From positions 1 through 64,000 of the forward strand of contig NZ_PUIA01000085.1 of assembly GCF_002967715.1 (NCBI RefSeq): DNA of 64,000 nucleotides, in the 5' to 3' direction. The translations under genes were made by a program, and so were the position numbers. Positions 35,287 through 42,830 of the stretch are shown here, in pieces. The notes beneath the pieces are model-generated. The model saw nothing but the letters and a program-made list of their open reading frames with translations. It ran no database searches and had not been told where the DNA came from. Every line of letters begins with the position of its first letter. Position 1 is the stretch's first letter. The DNA is from Blastopirellula marina (GTDB lineage: Bacteria > Planctomycetota > Planctomycetia > Pirellulales > Pirellulaceae).

Positions 35287-35480
35287 CAGCGCGTGAAGTT
35301 GTTCCGATTACGGGAGCTTTGAGAGCTCATTGCGAGGCTTCCGATCAGTTCTTGTTAAATCCCTGGGCAAAGCTTGCGGAAAACACTTGATCGGGGCTAA
35401 CTCTTGGTGGTACAACACTTTCTTACATGACGTTTCGGGGTGAAACGTGCTTTCGTAAGTCTAATGGGGGAGTCTACACC

Positions 35481-35771
35481 ATGGCATTTCTATTCCTCGG
35501 CTTGGCCGGCATCTTAGGCATCGTAAGCCTTGTCTGTTTCATCCTGATCATTGTTAAAATGTTTCAGAACGATGACTCGACACTGGGCATCATCTGCATT
35601 GTTACGATTTTCTGTGGTATCGGTGGTCTGATCGCGTTTGTGATGGGCTGGATCAACGCAGGGAAGTACGGAGCCAGCCAGCTCATGCTGATCTGGACCG
35701 GTGCGATTGTAGGTAGCGTCGTGCTGAACATCATCGGCTCGGCACTGGCAGGGGGCGACATGGCTCCATAG
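35481..35771 (+). CDS. Small three-to-four-helix membrane protein
   Basis: 96 aa from ATG 35481, with GGGGGAG 8 nt upstream; an in-frame ATG at 35427 would add a hydrophilic 18-residue extension without a ribosome site. Hydrophobic segments: LFLGLAGILGIVSLVCFILIIVKMF (residues ~3-26), IICIVTIFCGIGGLIAFVMGW and LIWTGAIVGSVVLNIIGSAL. No known family. It precedes a strong terminator and is not part of groESL. Confidence 0.75.
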   Translation: MAFLFLGLAGILGIVSLVCFILIIVKMFQNDDSTLGIICIVTIFCGIGGLIAFVMGWINAGKYGASQLMLIWTGAIVGSVVLNIIGSALAGGDMAP

Positions 35772-35799
35772 CCAACGATTGCCATGCCAAAATAAGCCT

Positions 35800-35832
35800 A
35801 AGGCCGTCCCCAACATGGGACGGCCTTTTTTT
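35800..35832 (+). terminator. Intrinsic terminator upstream of groESL
   Basis: AAGGCCGTCCC (35800-35810) and GGGACGGCCTT (35817-35827) form an 11-bp perfect stem, followed by an eight-base T-run. It isolates the groESL promoter from the upstream gene. Confidence 0.95.
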
Positions 35833-35944
35833 TCTGTCATAATGGCAGACCAGTCCTAGGCCGCCATTTCTGGTCGGGCCTCTGCGAAATATATTCACCA
35901 TAAGCCATTGCCATTAAGCAACTTGCGCCACCACAGACACTTTC

Positions 35945-35960
35945 TGGCACGCTAGTTGCA
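35945..35960 (+). promoter_or_regulatory. Sigma-54-type promoter upstream of groES
   Basis: TGGCAC (35945-35950), five bases, TTGCA (35956-35960): matches the -24/-12 consensus TGGCAC-N5-TTGC, with GG and GC exactly 12 bp apart. Predicted start near 35971, giving a ~145-nt leader to groES. No enhancer-binding protein is encoded nearby. Confidence 0.6.
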
Positions 35961-35978
35961 AGATTGAATCTCTACGCA

Positions 35979-35995
35979 ATTGTTCGCGCAACAAT
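35979..35995. promoter_or_regulatory. Inverted repeat in the groES leader
   Basis: ATTGTT-CGCGC-AACAAT, perfect 6-bp arms with a 5-nt spacer, just after the predicted transcription start. It is not the HrcA/CIRCE element (TTAGCACTC-N9-GAGTGCTAA), which is absent. Could be a repressor site or RNA hairpin. Confidence 0.45.
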
Positions 35996-36061
35996 GGCAG
36001 TCGGGCCCGGTTCAGACTTACCGCGGCACGGATGAGCCAACCGTTCATATCCCGCATCGGC

Positions 36062-36081
36062 GTCTCCTGAGATCAGGAGAC
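36062..36081. promoter_or_regulatory. Palindrome in the groES leader
   Basis: GTCTCCTGA-GA-TCAGGAGAC, perfect 9-bp arms with a two-base loop, 35 nt before groES. As RNA it would form a stable hairpin about 19 nt before the ribosome site GGAGGAAGG. Confidence 0.55.
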
Positions 36082-36115
36082 ACAAGCCCCTAGTTTTCTG
36101 GAGGAAGGCATTAGC

Positions 36116-36448
36116 ATGGCAACGGCTACGAAAAAGAAGGCTTCGAGCACCAAACAGCGTTTGCAGCCCCTGGGCGATCGCGTTGTCGTCCGTCGTGACG
36201 AGCTGGAAGAAAAGACCTCGGGCGGGATCTTCCTGCCAGAAACCGCCAAGAACAAGCCATCGCGTGGCGTGGTGGTGAGCGTTGGCAACGGTCGTCTGCT
36301 GGAAGACGGCAGCCGCAGCCCACTGCAAGTGAAGGAAGGCGACAAGGTCGTTTTCAGCATGTATGCCGGTAGCGACACCTTCACCGTCGGCGACGACGAA
36401 GTCATCCTGCTCCGCGAAGACGACATCCTGGCCGTCATCGAAGGCTAG
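36116..36448 (+). CDS. groES: GroES co-chaperonin
   Basis: 110 aa, slightly longer than the usual ~95 because of an N-terminal lysine-rich extension (MATATKKKASSTKQR). Core: LQPLGDRVVVRRDELEEKTSGGI then FLPETAKNKPSRGVVVSVGN (mobile loop that docks on GroEL), GDKVVFSMYAG, and DEVILLREDDILAVIE. It caps the GroEL folding chamber. Strong ribosome site GGAGGAAGG. groEL follows 70 nt later. Confidence 0.97.
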   Translation: MATATKKKASSTKQRLQPLGDRVVVRRDELEEKTSGGIFLPETAKNKPSRGVVVSVGNGRLLEDGSRSPLQVKEGDKVVFSMYAGSDTFTVGDDEVILLREDDILAVIEG

Positions 36449-36518
36449 AAATCGACCTTCGGTCATTCATTCTCGTACACAACCTCAGACGAATCGAAAC
36501 ATTTAGGAGATACCATCG

Positions 36519-38132
36519 ATGGCAAAGATCATCGCCTTTGATCAGGAAGCACGCGAAGCCATCCGTCGCGGCGTATCCAAGTTGGCGAAAGCCGTCAAAA
36601 CGACCCTCGGCCCCAAGGGTCGTAACGTCATCATCCAGAAATCCTTTGGCAGCCCAACCGTCACCAAGGACGGCGTGACCGTGGCCAAGGAAATCGAACT
36701 GGAAGACGTCTACGAAAACATGGGCGCTCAGATGGTTCGTGAAGTTGCCAGCAAGACGAGCGACGTCGCTGGCGACGGTACCACCACCGCCACGCTGATG
36801 GCCGAAGCGATCTTCAACGAAGGTTTGAAGGCCGTTGTCGCCGGTGTGAACCCAGTTCAAATGAAGGCCGGTATCGAAAAGGCCGTCAACGCCATCACCG
36901 CCGAACTGAACGGCATGGCGATTCCGATCAAGAAGAAGGAAGAAATGGCCAACGTTGGTGCCATCGCTTCGAACAACGATCGCGAAATTGGCGAACTGCT
37001 GGCCGACGCCATGGAAAAGGTCGGTAAGGACGGCGTCATCACCGTCGACGAAGGCAAGTCGCTTGCCACCGAAGTCGAATGGGTTGAAGGGATGCAGTTC
37101 GATCGCGGCTACCTGTCCCCTTACTTCGTCACCAACCCGACCAGCATGCAGGTCGAACTGGACGACGCTTACGTTCTGGTCTTCGAAAAGAAGATTAGCA
37201 ACATCAAGGACCTGGTTCCGGTTCTGGAAGCTGTGGTTCAGCAGAGCAAGCCGCTGTTGATCATCGCGGAAGACGTTGACGGCGAAGCTTTGGCAACGCT
37301 AGTGATCAACCGCCTGCGTGGTACGTTCGTTTGTGCCGCCGTTAAGGCTCCTGGCTACGGCGACCGCCGCAAGGCCATGATGGAAGACATTGCCATCCTG
37401 ACCGGTGGTACGGCCATCTTCGAAAGCCTGGGCATTAAGCTGGAAAACCTCGGTCTGGCCGAACTCGGTCGCGCCAAGAAGGTGATCATCGACAAAGACA
37501 ACACGACGATCATCGAAGGTGCCGGCGATACCCAGAACATCAAGGATCGTATCGCTCAGATCCGCCGCGAAATCGATAACTCGACCAGCGACTACGACAA
37601 GGAAAAGCTGGAAGAACGTCTGGCCAAGCTCGCCGGTGGCGTTGCTAAGGTCAACGTCGGTGCCGCGACCGAAAGCGAAATGAAGGAAAAGAAGGCCCGC
37701 GTCGAAGACGCTCTGCACGCTACCCGTGCTGCTGCCGCCGAAGGCATCCTGCCGGGTGGTGGTGTTGCTCTGCTGCGTGCTTCGTCGAAGGTTAAGCCAG
37801 ATGGCTTGTCGCATGACGAAGAAATCGGCTTCAACATCGTTATCCGCGCTTGCCGTGCTCCGATCACCACGATCGCCACCAACGCCGGTAAAGATGGCAG
37901 CATCATCTGCGAAAAGATCTTGGACTCGAAGGGCAACCAGGGTTACAACGCTCTGACCGACACCTACGAAGACCTGGTCAAGTCGGGCGTCATCGACCCA
38001 GCCAAGGTTACCAAGACCGCCCTGGCCAACGCCGCTTCGGTCGCTACCTTGCTGCTGACCAGCGATGCTTTGATCGCTGAAAAGCCGAAGGCTGACAAGA
38101 AGGGTGGCCACAGCCACGACGACATGTACTAA
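36519..38132 (+). CDS. groEL: GroEL chaperonin (60 kDa)
   Basis: 537 aa. ATP-driven chaperonin. Seen: [20 protein letters not shown] (P-loop equivalent), [16 protein letters not shown] with the catalytic Asp/Thr block, LELKTEEMQ-type apical region in [16 protein letters not shown], and [10 protein letters not shown]. The C-terminal tail is [14 protein letters not shown], without the GGM repeat of E. coli GroEL, which is usual for several bacterial GroEL2-type proteins. AGGAGA ribosome site. It is cotranscribed with groES from the upstream promoter region and ends at a hairpin plus a strong terminator. Confidence 0.97.
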   Translation: MAKIIAFDQEAREAIRRGVSKLAKAVKTTLGPKGRNVIIQKSFGSPTVTKDGVTVAKEIELEDVYENMGAQMVREVASKTSDVAGDGTTTATLMAEAIFNEGLKAVVAGVNPVQMKAGIEKAVNAITAELNGMAIPIKKKEEMANVGAIASNNDREIGELLADAMEKVGKDGVITVDEGKSLATEVEWVEGMQFDRGYLSPYFVTNPTSMQVELDDAYVLVFEKKISNIKDLVPVLEAVVQQSKPLLIIAEDVDGEALATLVINRLRGTFVCAAVKAPGYGDRRKAMMEDIAILTGGTAIFESLGIKLENLGLAELGRAKKVIIDKDNTTIIEGAGDTQNIKDRIAQIRREIDNSTSDYDKEKLEERLAKLAGGVAKVNVGAATESEMKEKKARVEDALHATRAAAAEGILPGGGVALLRASSKVKPDGLSHDEEIGFNIVIRACRAPITTIATNAGKDGSIICEKILDSKGNQGYNALTDTYEDLVKSGVIDPAKVTKTALANAASVATLLLTSDALIAEKPKADKKGGHSHDDMY

Positions 38133-38147
38133 ACCGATTTAGTACAT
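38124..38147. other. Perfect hairpin across the groEL stop codon
   Basis: ATGTACTAAA (38124-38133) pairs perfectly with TTTAGTACAT (38138-38147), four-base loop; the groEL stop codon TAA is in the left arm. It lies 11 nt before the terminator stem. Confidence 0.75.
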
Positions 38148-38158
38148 CACCTAATAGA

Positions 38159-38194
38159 AAAGCCCGCCGAGTATCTGCTCGGCGGGCTTTTTTT
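38159..38194 (+). terminator. Intrinsic terminator of groESL
   Basis: AAAGCCCGCCGAG (38159-38171) pairs with CTCGGCGGGCTTT (38178-38190), followed by more Ts. Clear terminator 26 nt past the stop codon. Confidence 0.96.
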
Positions 38195-38233
38195 CGTTTA
38201 ATGGCAATCAAGATAAAACGTCCAGGGCGATGC

Positions 38234-39154
38234 CTAATACACGGACGGCACAATCACATCTTCGGGAAGGGGTTGCCGCCGGTACCCTTCGTCGTGCTCG
38301 CGTGGCGGAAGCGAGATCCTTTCCTGCGGGACTTCCGTGTAGGGAAGCTGCTGCAGAAAGTGATGGATGCAGTTGAGCCGGGCTCGCTTCTTATCATCCG
38401 CTTCGACAACCCACCAGGGTGCTTCCGAGAAATTGGTGCGGGCAAACATCTCTTCCTTGGCGACGGTGTACTGTTCCCACCGCCGGCGCGATTCAAGATC
38501 CATCGGGCTGAGCTTCCACTGCTTCAGCGGATCGTCGATACGGCATTGGAAGCGAAACTGTTGCTCCTGGTCGCTGATCGAGAACCAATACTTGATCAGG
38601 TACATGCCTGATTGGACCAGCATCCGTTCAAACTCAGGTACAGTTCGAAAGAACTCTTCCAGTTGCTGTTGATTGCAGAAGCCCATTACACGTTCGACGC
38701 CAGCCCGGTTGTACCAACTGCGATCGAACAAGACGATCTCTCCGCCGGCTGGCAAGTGCTGTACATAGCGTTGAAAATACCACTGTGTTTGCTCGCGTTG
38801 GCTCGGGGCCGACAAGGCTACCACGCGGCACACGCGGGGATTCAATCGCTGCGTAATGCGTTTAATTGCACCTCCTTTGCCGGCTGCATCCCGTCCTTCA
38901 AATAGGACCGCAACTTTCGCCTTGCTTTCGACCACCCAGTTTTGCAGCTTGATCAGTTCACGCTGCAGACGCAGCAGTTCCCGGAAGTAGACTCTCCGCG
39001 ACAAATGCCCCTCTTCGATCGCTTCGTCGCGCGAGCCCACGCGATCCATCATCGCGTCTTCCAATTCGGCTTCGAACTCTTCGTCTAGCGAATCGAGGAT
39101 TTCATTGTGTAAGCGTTCGTGGTCGTCACTAGGATTGGAGTCACTCATAATCAT
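38234..39154 (-). CDS. ppk2: Polyphosphate kinase 2 family protein
   Basis: 306 aa from ATG 39154 (MIMSDS; ATG 39148 is equally possible). PPK2 enzymes transfer phosphate between polyphosphate and nucleotides. Walker A FEGRDAAGKGGA (~86-96), RITQRLNPR, Walker B FDRSWYNRAGVERVMGF (~143-159) and lid-region LESRRRWEQYTVAKEEMF are all typical. A PPK2-only or ADP/GDP-phosphorylating role cannot be told from sequence. No ppk1 or ppx nearby. It converges with groEL. Confidence 0.94.
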   Translation of the reverse strand: MIMSDSNPSDDHERLHNEILDSLDEEFEAELEDAMMDRVGSRDEAIEEGHLSRRVYFRELLRLQRELIKLQNWVVESKAKVAVLFEGRDAAGKGGAIKRITQRLNPRVCRVVALSAPSQREQTQWYFQRYVQHLPAGGEIVLFDRSWYNRAGVERVMGFCNQQQLEEFFRTVPEFERMLVQSGMYLIKYWFSISDQEQQFRFQCRIDDPLKQWKLSPMDLESRRRWEQYTVAKEEMFARTNFSEAPWWVVEADDKKRARLNCIHHFLQQLPYTEVPQERISLPPREHDEGYRRQPLPEDVIVPSVY

Positions 39155-39174
39155 CTTTTGCCATCAATGAAAAA

Positions 39175-39342
39175 CTACTCGTACCAACTTAGGATATATT
39201 CCGCGGAAAGCTTTCCCTGCTGCTGCGAAGCCAATTCCGAGGACAAGGGAACGTAGCCTGCATCAAGTAAAGCTTGTTGTCCTTCGCGGCTCAACAGAAA
39301 ACGCAAAACACGATCGACTGGTGCAGGCAAAATCCCACAAAA
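39175..39342 (-). pseudogene. Remnant: C-terminus of a PstS-like substrate-binding protein
   Basis: Minus-strand frame ends with APVDRVLRFLLSREGQQALL then DAGYVPLSSELASQQQGKLS and SWYE before stop TAG-side at 39175. The block FLLSREGQQ...GYVPL is the signature of the C-terminal end of PstS-type phosphate-binding proteins. Only ~55 codons remain and there is no start or upstream domain. The break lies near 39342-39350, where it abuts the next remnant. Confidence 0.6.
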
Positions 39343-39346
39343 CCCA

Positions 39347-39460
39347 CTAGGGGCGTTTTGCATTGGAGCTTAAGAAAGTGCCCAGGGTTTGAATCGCATC
39401 GTTTGCGACAATGGAATAGGCCGCCAAAAGAAACCCAATAATCGCCACTGTTGTTGCCAT
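39347..39460 (-). pseudogene. Remnant: N-terminus of a membrane protein, ended by TAG
   Basis: ATG 39460 with AAAGGA ribosome site starts a 37-codon frame: MATTVAIIGFLLAAYSIVAN then DAIQTLGTFLSSNAKRP and TAG (39349-39347). The hydrophobic start followed by YSIVANDAIQTLGTFLSSN resembles the N-terminus of a much larger multi-pass protein, so I read it as truncated by a deletion joining it to the PstS-like remnant. A functional small protein is the alternative. Confidence 0.5.
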
Positions 39461-39617
39461 GCGAGTTCCTTTCCACATCAACCACTGCTAGTTCCCTAAT
39501 GGCTGATTCTAGCAGATTCAATCGCCGACAAACGTTAATTATCAATGAAGCAATTCACAGGAACAAAGTAACTCATTACTGCATTCTGGCGAATGTGACA
39601 GGTCCTGTAGAGCCTGG

Positions 39618-40577
39618 CTACGAAGTACTTGGATTCTGTTCGTTCAAGAGATTCGTGCCATTTCGTATATCAAACAGGATCTTCGGGGCTTCTTCCGAGA
39701 TGGCCATCACCACGGGATGCAGCAGTTTCCGTTGGGCGGTAATCGCGAAGAAATGGCTTCGCAGCTCTTCAAGTGTTCCCACTAGTTCGACGTTGTATTG
39801 CTGGCATACCTGATCCAGTACGGCCGCTGGCGTGGGAAAGACGCCGGCCCCCCCTCTTCCGAATTCCTTGAGCATTGCGCTGTCGTCGAACTGAGCCACG
39901 ATCTTCGGGCAGATATCGTTTTCGTCAAACCATCGATCGAGATTGCGTCGCAATTCCGTTTGTGGCGATGGCAATAGCAACGGAGCACGCTGCAGCGATT
40001 GGGGAAAGTCTGCCCGCAGTTGGTCGGCCATTGGCTTGACGGCACAAAACGCGACCGCGCAGTCCCCCAACGGATGATTAAAACAACGCTTGTTGCCGTC
40101 GGACGAAATCGATCGATCCGAGATGATCAAGTCGTGCCGATGCCGAGCAAGGTCTGCCACCAACTGTTCCATCGGGGCTTCGTGGTAATCAATCTGCACC
40201 GGTTCAGGAAACCGGAGAGCGGCCTCCAGCAGTCGGTAGGTGATCAGTTTGGGCACGTACATCGGTACGCCCACACTCAGCCGTAGCGACCGCTGCGACG
40301 GCAGCCCGCGTAAGCTACCTAACATTTCACGCCCCGCCGAGAAGATTTCGTCGGCGTATTCAAAGACGGTTGAACCGACATCGGTCAGCCGTAGTTCGCG
40401 CCCACTTCGATCGAACAGTTCGTGATTCAGCGATTTCTCGAGCTTCTTAATCTGGGAACTCACCGTCGGCTGAGAAAGATGCAAGTGATCACATGCCGCC
40501 GTAATACTGCCCTGACGTACGGCCACCCAAAAATAGAACAAGTGCAGGAAATTCAAATCCTGGAGACGCTCAATCAT
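39618..40577 (-). CDS. nhaR: LysR-family regulator, NhaR-like
   Basis: 319 aa. N-terminal winged HTH (~1-65) reads FLHLFYFWVAVRQGSITAAC and HLSQPTVSSQIKKLEKSLN; the start and spacing follow E. coli NhaR (HLYYFWHVYKEGSV), and the effector part shares DLIISDRSI and NLDRWFDENDICPKIVAQFDD with NhaR (KLLNWFNSQGLNVEILGEFDD). NhaR activates Na+/H+ antiporter and stress genes. It is divergent from the universal-stress/bestrophin pair and reads toward the remnants at 39.3 kb. The shared intergenic region holds repeated GTCAGGCA-type boxes. Confidence 0.85.
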   Translation of the reverse strand: MIERLQDLNFLHLFYFWVAVRQGSITAACDHLHLSQPTVSSQIKKLEKSLNHELFDRSGRELRLTDVGSTVFEYADEIFSAGREMLGSLRGLPSQRSLRLSVGVPMYVPKLITYRLLEAALRFPEPVQIDYHEAPMEQLVADLARHRHDLIISDRSISSDGNKRCFNHPLGDCAVAFCAVKPMADQLRADFPQSLQRAPLLLPSPQTELRRNLDRWFDENDICPKIVAQFDDSAMLKEFGRGGAGVFPTPAAVLDQVCQQYNVELVGTLEELRSHFFAITAQRKLLHPVVMAISEEAPKILFDIRNGTNLLNEQNPSTS

Positions 40578-40947
40578 CAGTTCGTTTATCCAATGCTCCC
40601 GCTCGTATCGTGGGGCTGCGACACCTGCGGAATTCCAAGGCAGCGATAGCTCTTAAGGGGTGCCTGACATTCTAGCTATCAGCTTTCATTTGTCCGCTGC
40701 CATCGGCTTAATTGATGAAGAAAAGGGATAGTTTTCGCCCCTTAGCCTGCTTGCATAGAAATTTTAAATGTCTGACCAAGACAGACGCCAGCATAGAAAT
40801 TTTGAATGTCAGGCAACGAAAGAAAATAGGGGGTTCTGAACTCGACTTTTCCGTATAACTCTACATGCCGCGAGCCACGGTTGGGTCGCCAATGCATGAA
40901 ACGATCTTCGTGATTGCATGATTCTTTCGGACAGAAGAGGCTACACA
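40578..40947. promoter_or_regulatory. Divergent intergenic region with repeated boxes
   Basis: TGCCTGACATTC (40661-40672) and its perfect complement GAATGTCAGGCA (40804-40815); GCATAGAAATTTTAAATGTC (40753-40772) repeated with one mismatch at 40791-40810, 38 bp apart; and GTCTG-N7-CAGAC (40770-40786). Promoters of the NhaR-like gene and of the Usp/bestrophin pair must lie here. Candidate binding sites for the adjacent regulator. Confidence 0.55.
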
Positions 40948-41766
40948 GTGCTTAAGCGAGTGCTACTTCACTTGAGCGGATCCTTCGGAGCAGATCAAGT
41001 CATTGAATTGGGAGCGAGAATCTCTCATCGCACGTCCGCGCGACTGCGAGGCCTTTCCACCCTGGATACCAGTGGCCTGCAAAACGCTGGACACTTAGAC
41101 TCCGCCGCGTATGCCGTTTCCGAGTCGCATCGAATCGCTCATGCCGAGCGACGGCAACGGATTTCGCACCAGCAAATGGAGCAAGTCGGCCAGCGTTACC
41201 AGATTGACTTCGATACGCTGGGCATCGAAGGGAACCCGATTCAAAGCCTGGTCCGCGAAGCGCAATACCACGATCTGCTGATCACGCGATCGGCCGATCA
41301 TGCTCGTCAGTTGCCTGGTGAATTGAATGCCCCTGAGCTGATCGAGCTTGTCGTTCAAAGTCGCCAGCCGGTTTATATTTCGCGCGGATCGAACACGAAC
41401 CCGAACCGATTTCTCCTTGTTTACGATGGCTCGGAATCGTCGGCTCGCGTGATTCGCACCTTCCTGACGCAAAAACCAGTACGCAGTGCCCATTGCCGTC
41501 TGCTGGGTGTCGGTGCGGCGGCCGATCCTTCGTCGAAGCTCCTTAACTCGATGCGTGACTACTGCGAGGCCAGGCACGCTGATCTCGAGGTCGGACGGCT
41601 TGCCGGTTCACCACGCAAGGTGCTCATTCCCTACGCGCGCAAGTGGGCCCCCGACGTCGTCGTCATGGGGGTTCCGCGTGTAACAGGGCTATGGAGGAGA
41701 ATCCGAGGACACGTCGCTTTAGATTTCCTCCATCACACGCAGTTCGATCTGTACCTGATGGGATGA
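40948..41766 (+). CDS. Universal stress protein family, tandem type
   Basis: 272 aa from GTG 40948 (MLKRVLLHLSGSFGADQ), chosen because AGAAGAGG lies 8 nt upstream; the ATG at 40918 has no ribosome site. Two Usp-like halves: strand VLLHLSG with helix, then a second FLLVYDGSESSARVIRTFL (~155-173) and the closing VVVMGVPRVTGLWRRIRGH. Usp domains bind ATP or nucleotides and modulate stress responses; the usual G2xG9xG(S/T) loop is seen only partly, so ATP binding is uncertain. Its stop overlaps the next ATG (ATGA), pointing to translational coupling. Confidence 0.85.
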   Translation: MLKRVLLHLSGSFGADQVIELGARISHRTSARLRGLSTLDTSGLQNAGHLDSAAYAVSESHRIAHAERRQRISHQQMEQVGQRYQIDFDTLGIEGNPIQSLVREAQYHDLLITRSADHARQLPGELNAPELIELVVQSRQPVYISRGSNTNPNRFLLVYDGSESSARVIRTFLTQKPVRSAHCRLLGVGAAADPSSKLLNSMRDYCEARHADLEVGRLAGSPRKVLIPYARKWAPDVVVMGVPRVTGLWRRIRGHVALDFLHHTQFDLYLMG

Positions 41767-42824
41767 CCCAACCAACTACCGCGCCAGTATCCCCCCGGTA
41801 CGATTCCACGGATGAAAGAAGCAGGAACATGATTCGAGAAGGTTTTTGGACGGAAGTCTTCAGGCTCAACGGCTCGGTAACTCCGCTAGTGGCAGGGCGA
41901 TTACTTGGCTTTACCGCATTCGGAGCGATCATCTACGCTTTATTTGAAGCGTTTCATTTGAAGAACGGCCTGGCAACCGCGCATTACGAATACATTGGTG
42001 CCGTCCTGGCATTGCTCTTGGTTCTTCGTACCAATGCTGGCTACGACCGCTGGTGGGAAGCACGCAAGATCTGGGGAGGCATCGTCAATCAGTCACGTAA
42101 CCTGGCCCAAATTGGCCTGATTTACGGCCCGACGAATCCCTCCTGGCGAGAAGACTACACGCGTTGGGTGGCTGCGTTTTCGGCGACTTGCCACCATAGC
42201 CTGCGAGGGGAACACAAGTTCGACGAAATCCAAGGGATGTGCGAGATCGTCGGGACAGCCGAAACGCGTCGGCTCAGCCAGGCCGACCATATGCCGTTGT
42301 ACGCGATTCACCGGGTGGCAGACCTGCTGAAGCAAGCCGTCGACTCTGGCGAGATGGATCGCTTTTACTTTCTACAAGCCGAATCGGAGCGAGCGAAACT
42401 GATCGATCACATCGGCGGCTGCGAGCGAATCTTAAAAACGCCGTTGGCCTCGGCGTTTTCGATCAAGATCCGCCGCTTCCTGTTTCTGTACCTGATGTTC
42501 TTGCCGATCGCGATTGTCGACGCGGCAGGCGTGGCGACGCCGCTGATCGTATTTCTGGTGGCTTATCCGTTACTGGCCCTCGATCAAATTGGCGTCGAAT
42601 TAGAAAACCCGTTCAGCAAGTCACGGCTCAATCACCTTCCGTTGAATCAAATTTCAGAAACGATTCGCGGCAACCTGATGGCCTCGCTGGAACCGCTGCC
42701 GCCAATCATTCCCCACAATGCGGTACCGATTCCTAAACCGAAATCGCGGCAAGGGGAAGTTGTGATTGCCTACCCCGAGGAAGGCTACGCAACCTATCCT
42801 TTTCCCTCCCCGGCCGAGTCGTAG
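41763..42824 (+). CDS. Bestrophin family ion channel (UPF0187)
   Basis: 353 aa from ATG 41763, whose ATGA overlaps the Usp stop codon; ATG 41829 (MIREGFWTEV) is a good alternative. Bacterial bestrophins are pentameric Cl-/cation channels. Marks: FRLNGSVTPLVAGRLLGF, LRTNAGYDRWWEARKIWGGI, GCERILKTPLASAFSIKIRR, LFLPIAIVD-like segment and the conserved gate region ELENPFSKSRLNHLPL. The NhaR-like regulator and Usp next to it suggest a salt- or osmotic-stress role; this is inference. Confidence 0.92.
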   Translation: MTQPTTAPVSPRYDSTDERSRNMIREGFWTEVFRLNGSVTPLVAGRLLGFTAFGAIIYALFEAFHLKNGLATAHYEYIGAVLALLLVLRTNAGYDRWWEARKIWGGIVNQSRNLAQIGLIYGPTNPSWREDYTRWVAAFSATCHHSLRGEHKFDEIQGMCEIVGTAETRRLSQADHMPLYAIHRVADLLKQAVDSGEMDRFYFLQAESERAKLIDHIGGCERILKTPLASAFSIKIRRFLFLYLMFLPIAIVDAAGVATPLIVFLVAYPLLALDQIGVELENPFSKSRLNHLPLNQISETIRGNLMASLEPLPPIIPHNAVPIPKPKSRQGEVVIAYPEEGYATYPFPSPAES

Positions 42825-42830
42825 GAGCAC

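Noticed and set aside
35880-36115. CIRCE element for groESL
   Set aside because: No TTAGCACTC-N9-GAGTGCTAA or near match found; other dyads are different.
39291-39545. Minus-strand 84-codon frame over the remnants
   Set aside because: Out of frame with both remnant homologies; the translation is Cys/Phe-rich noise.
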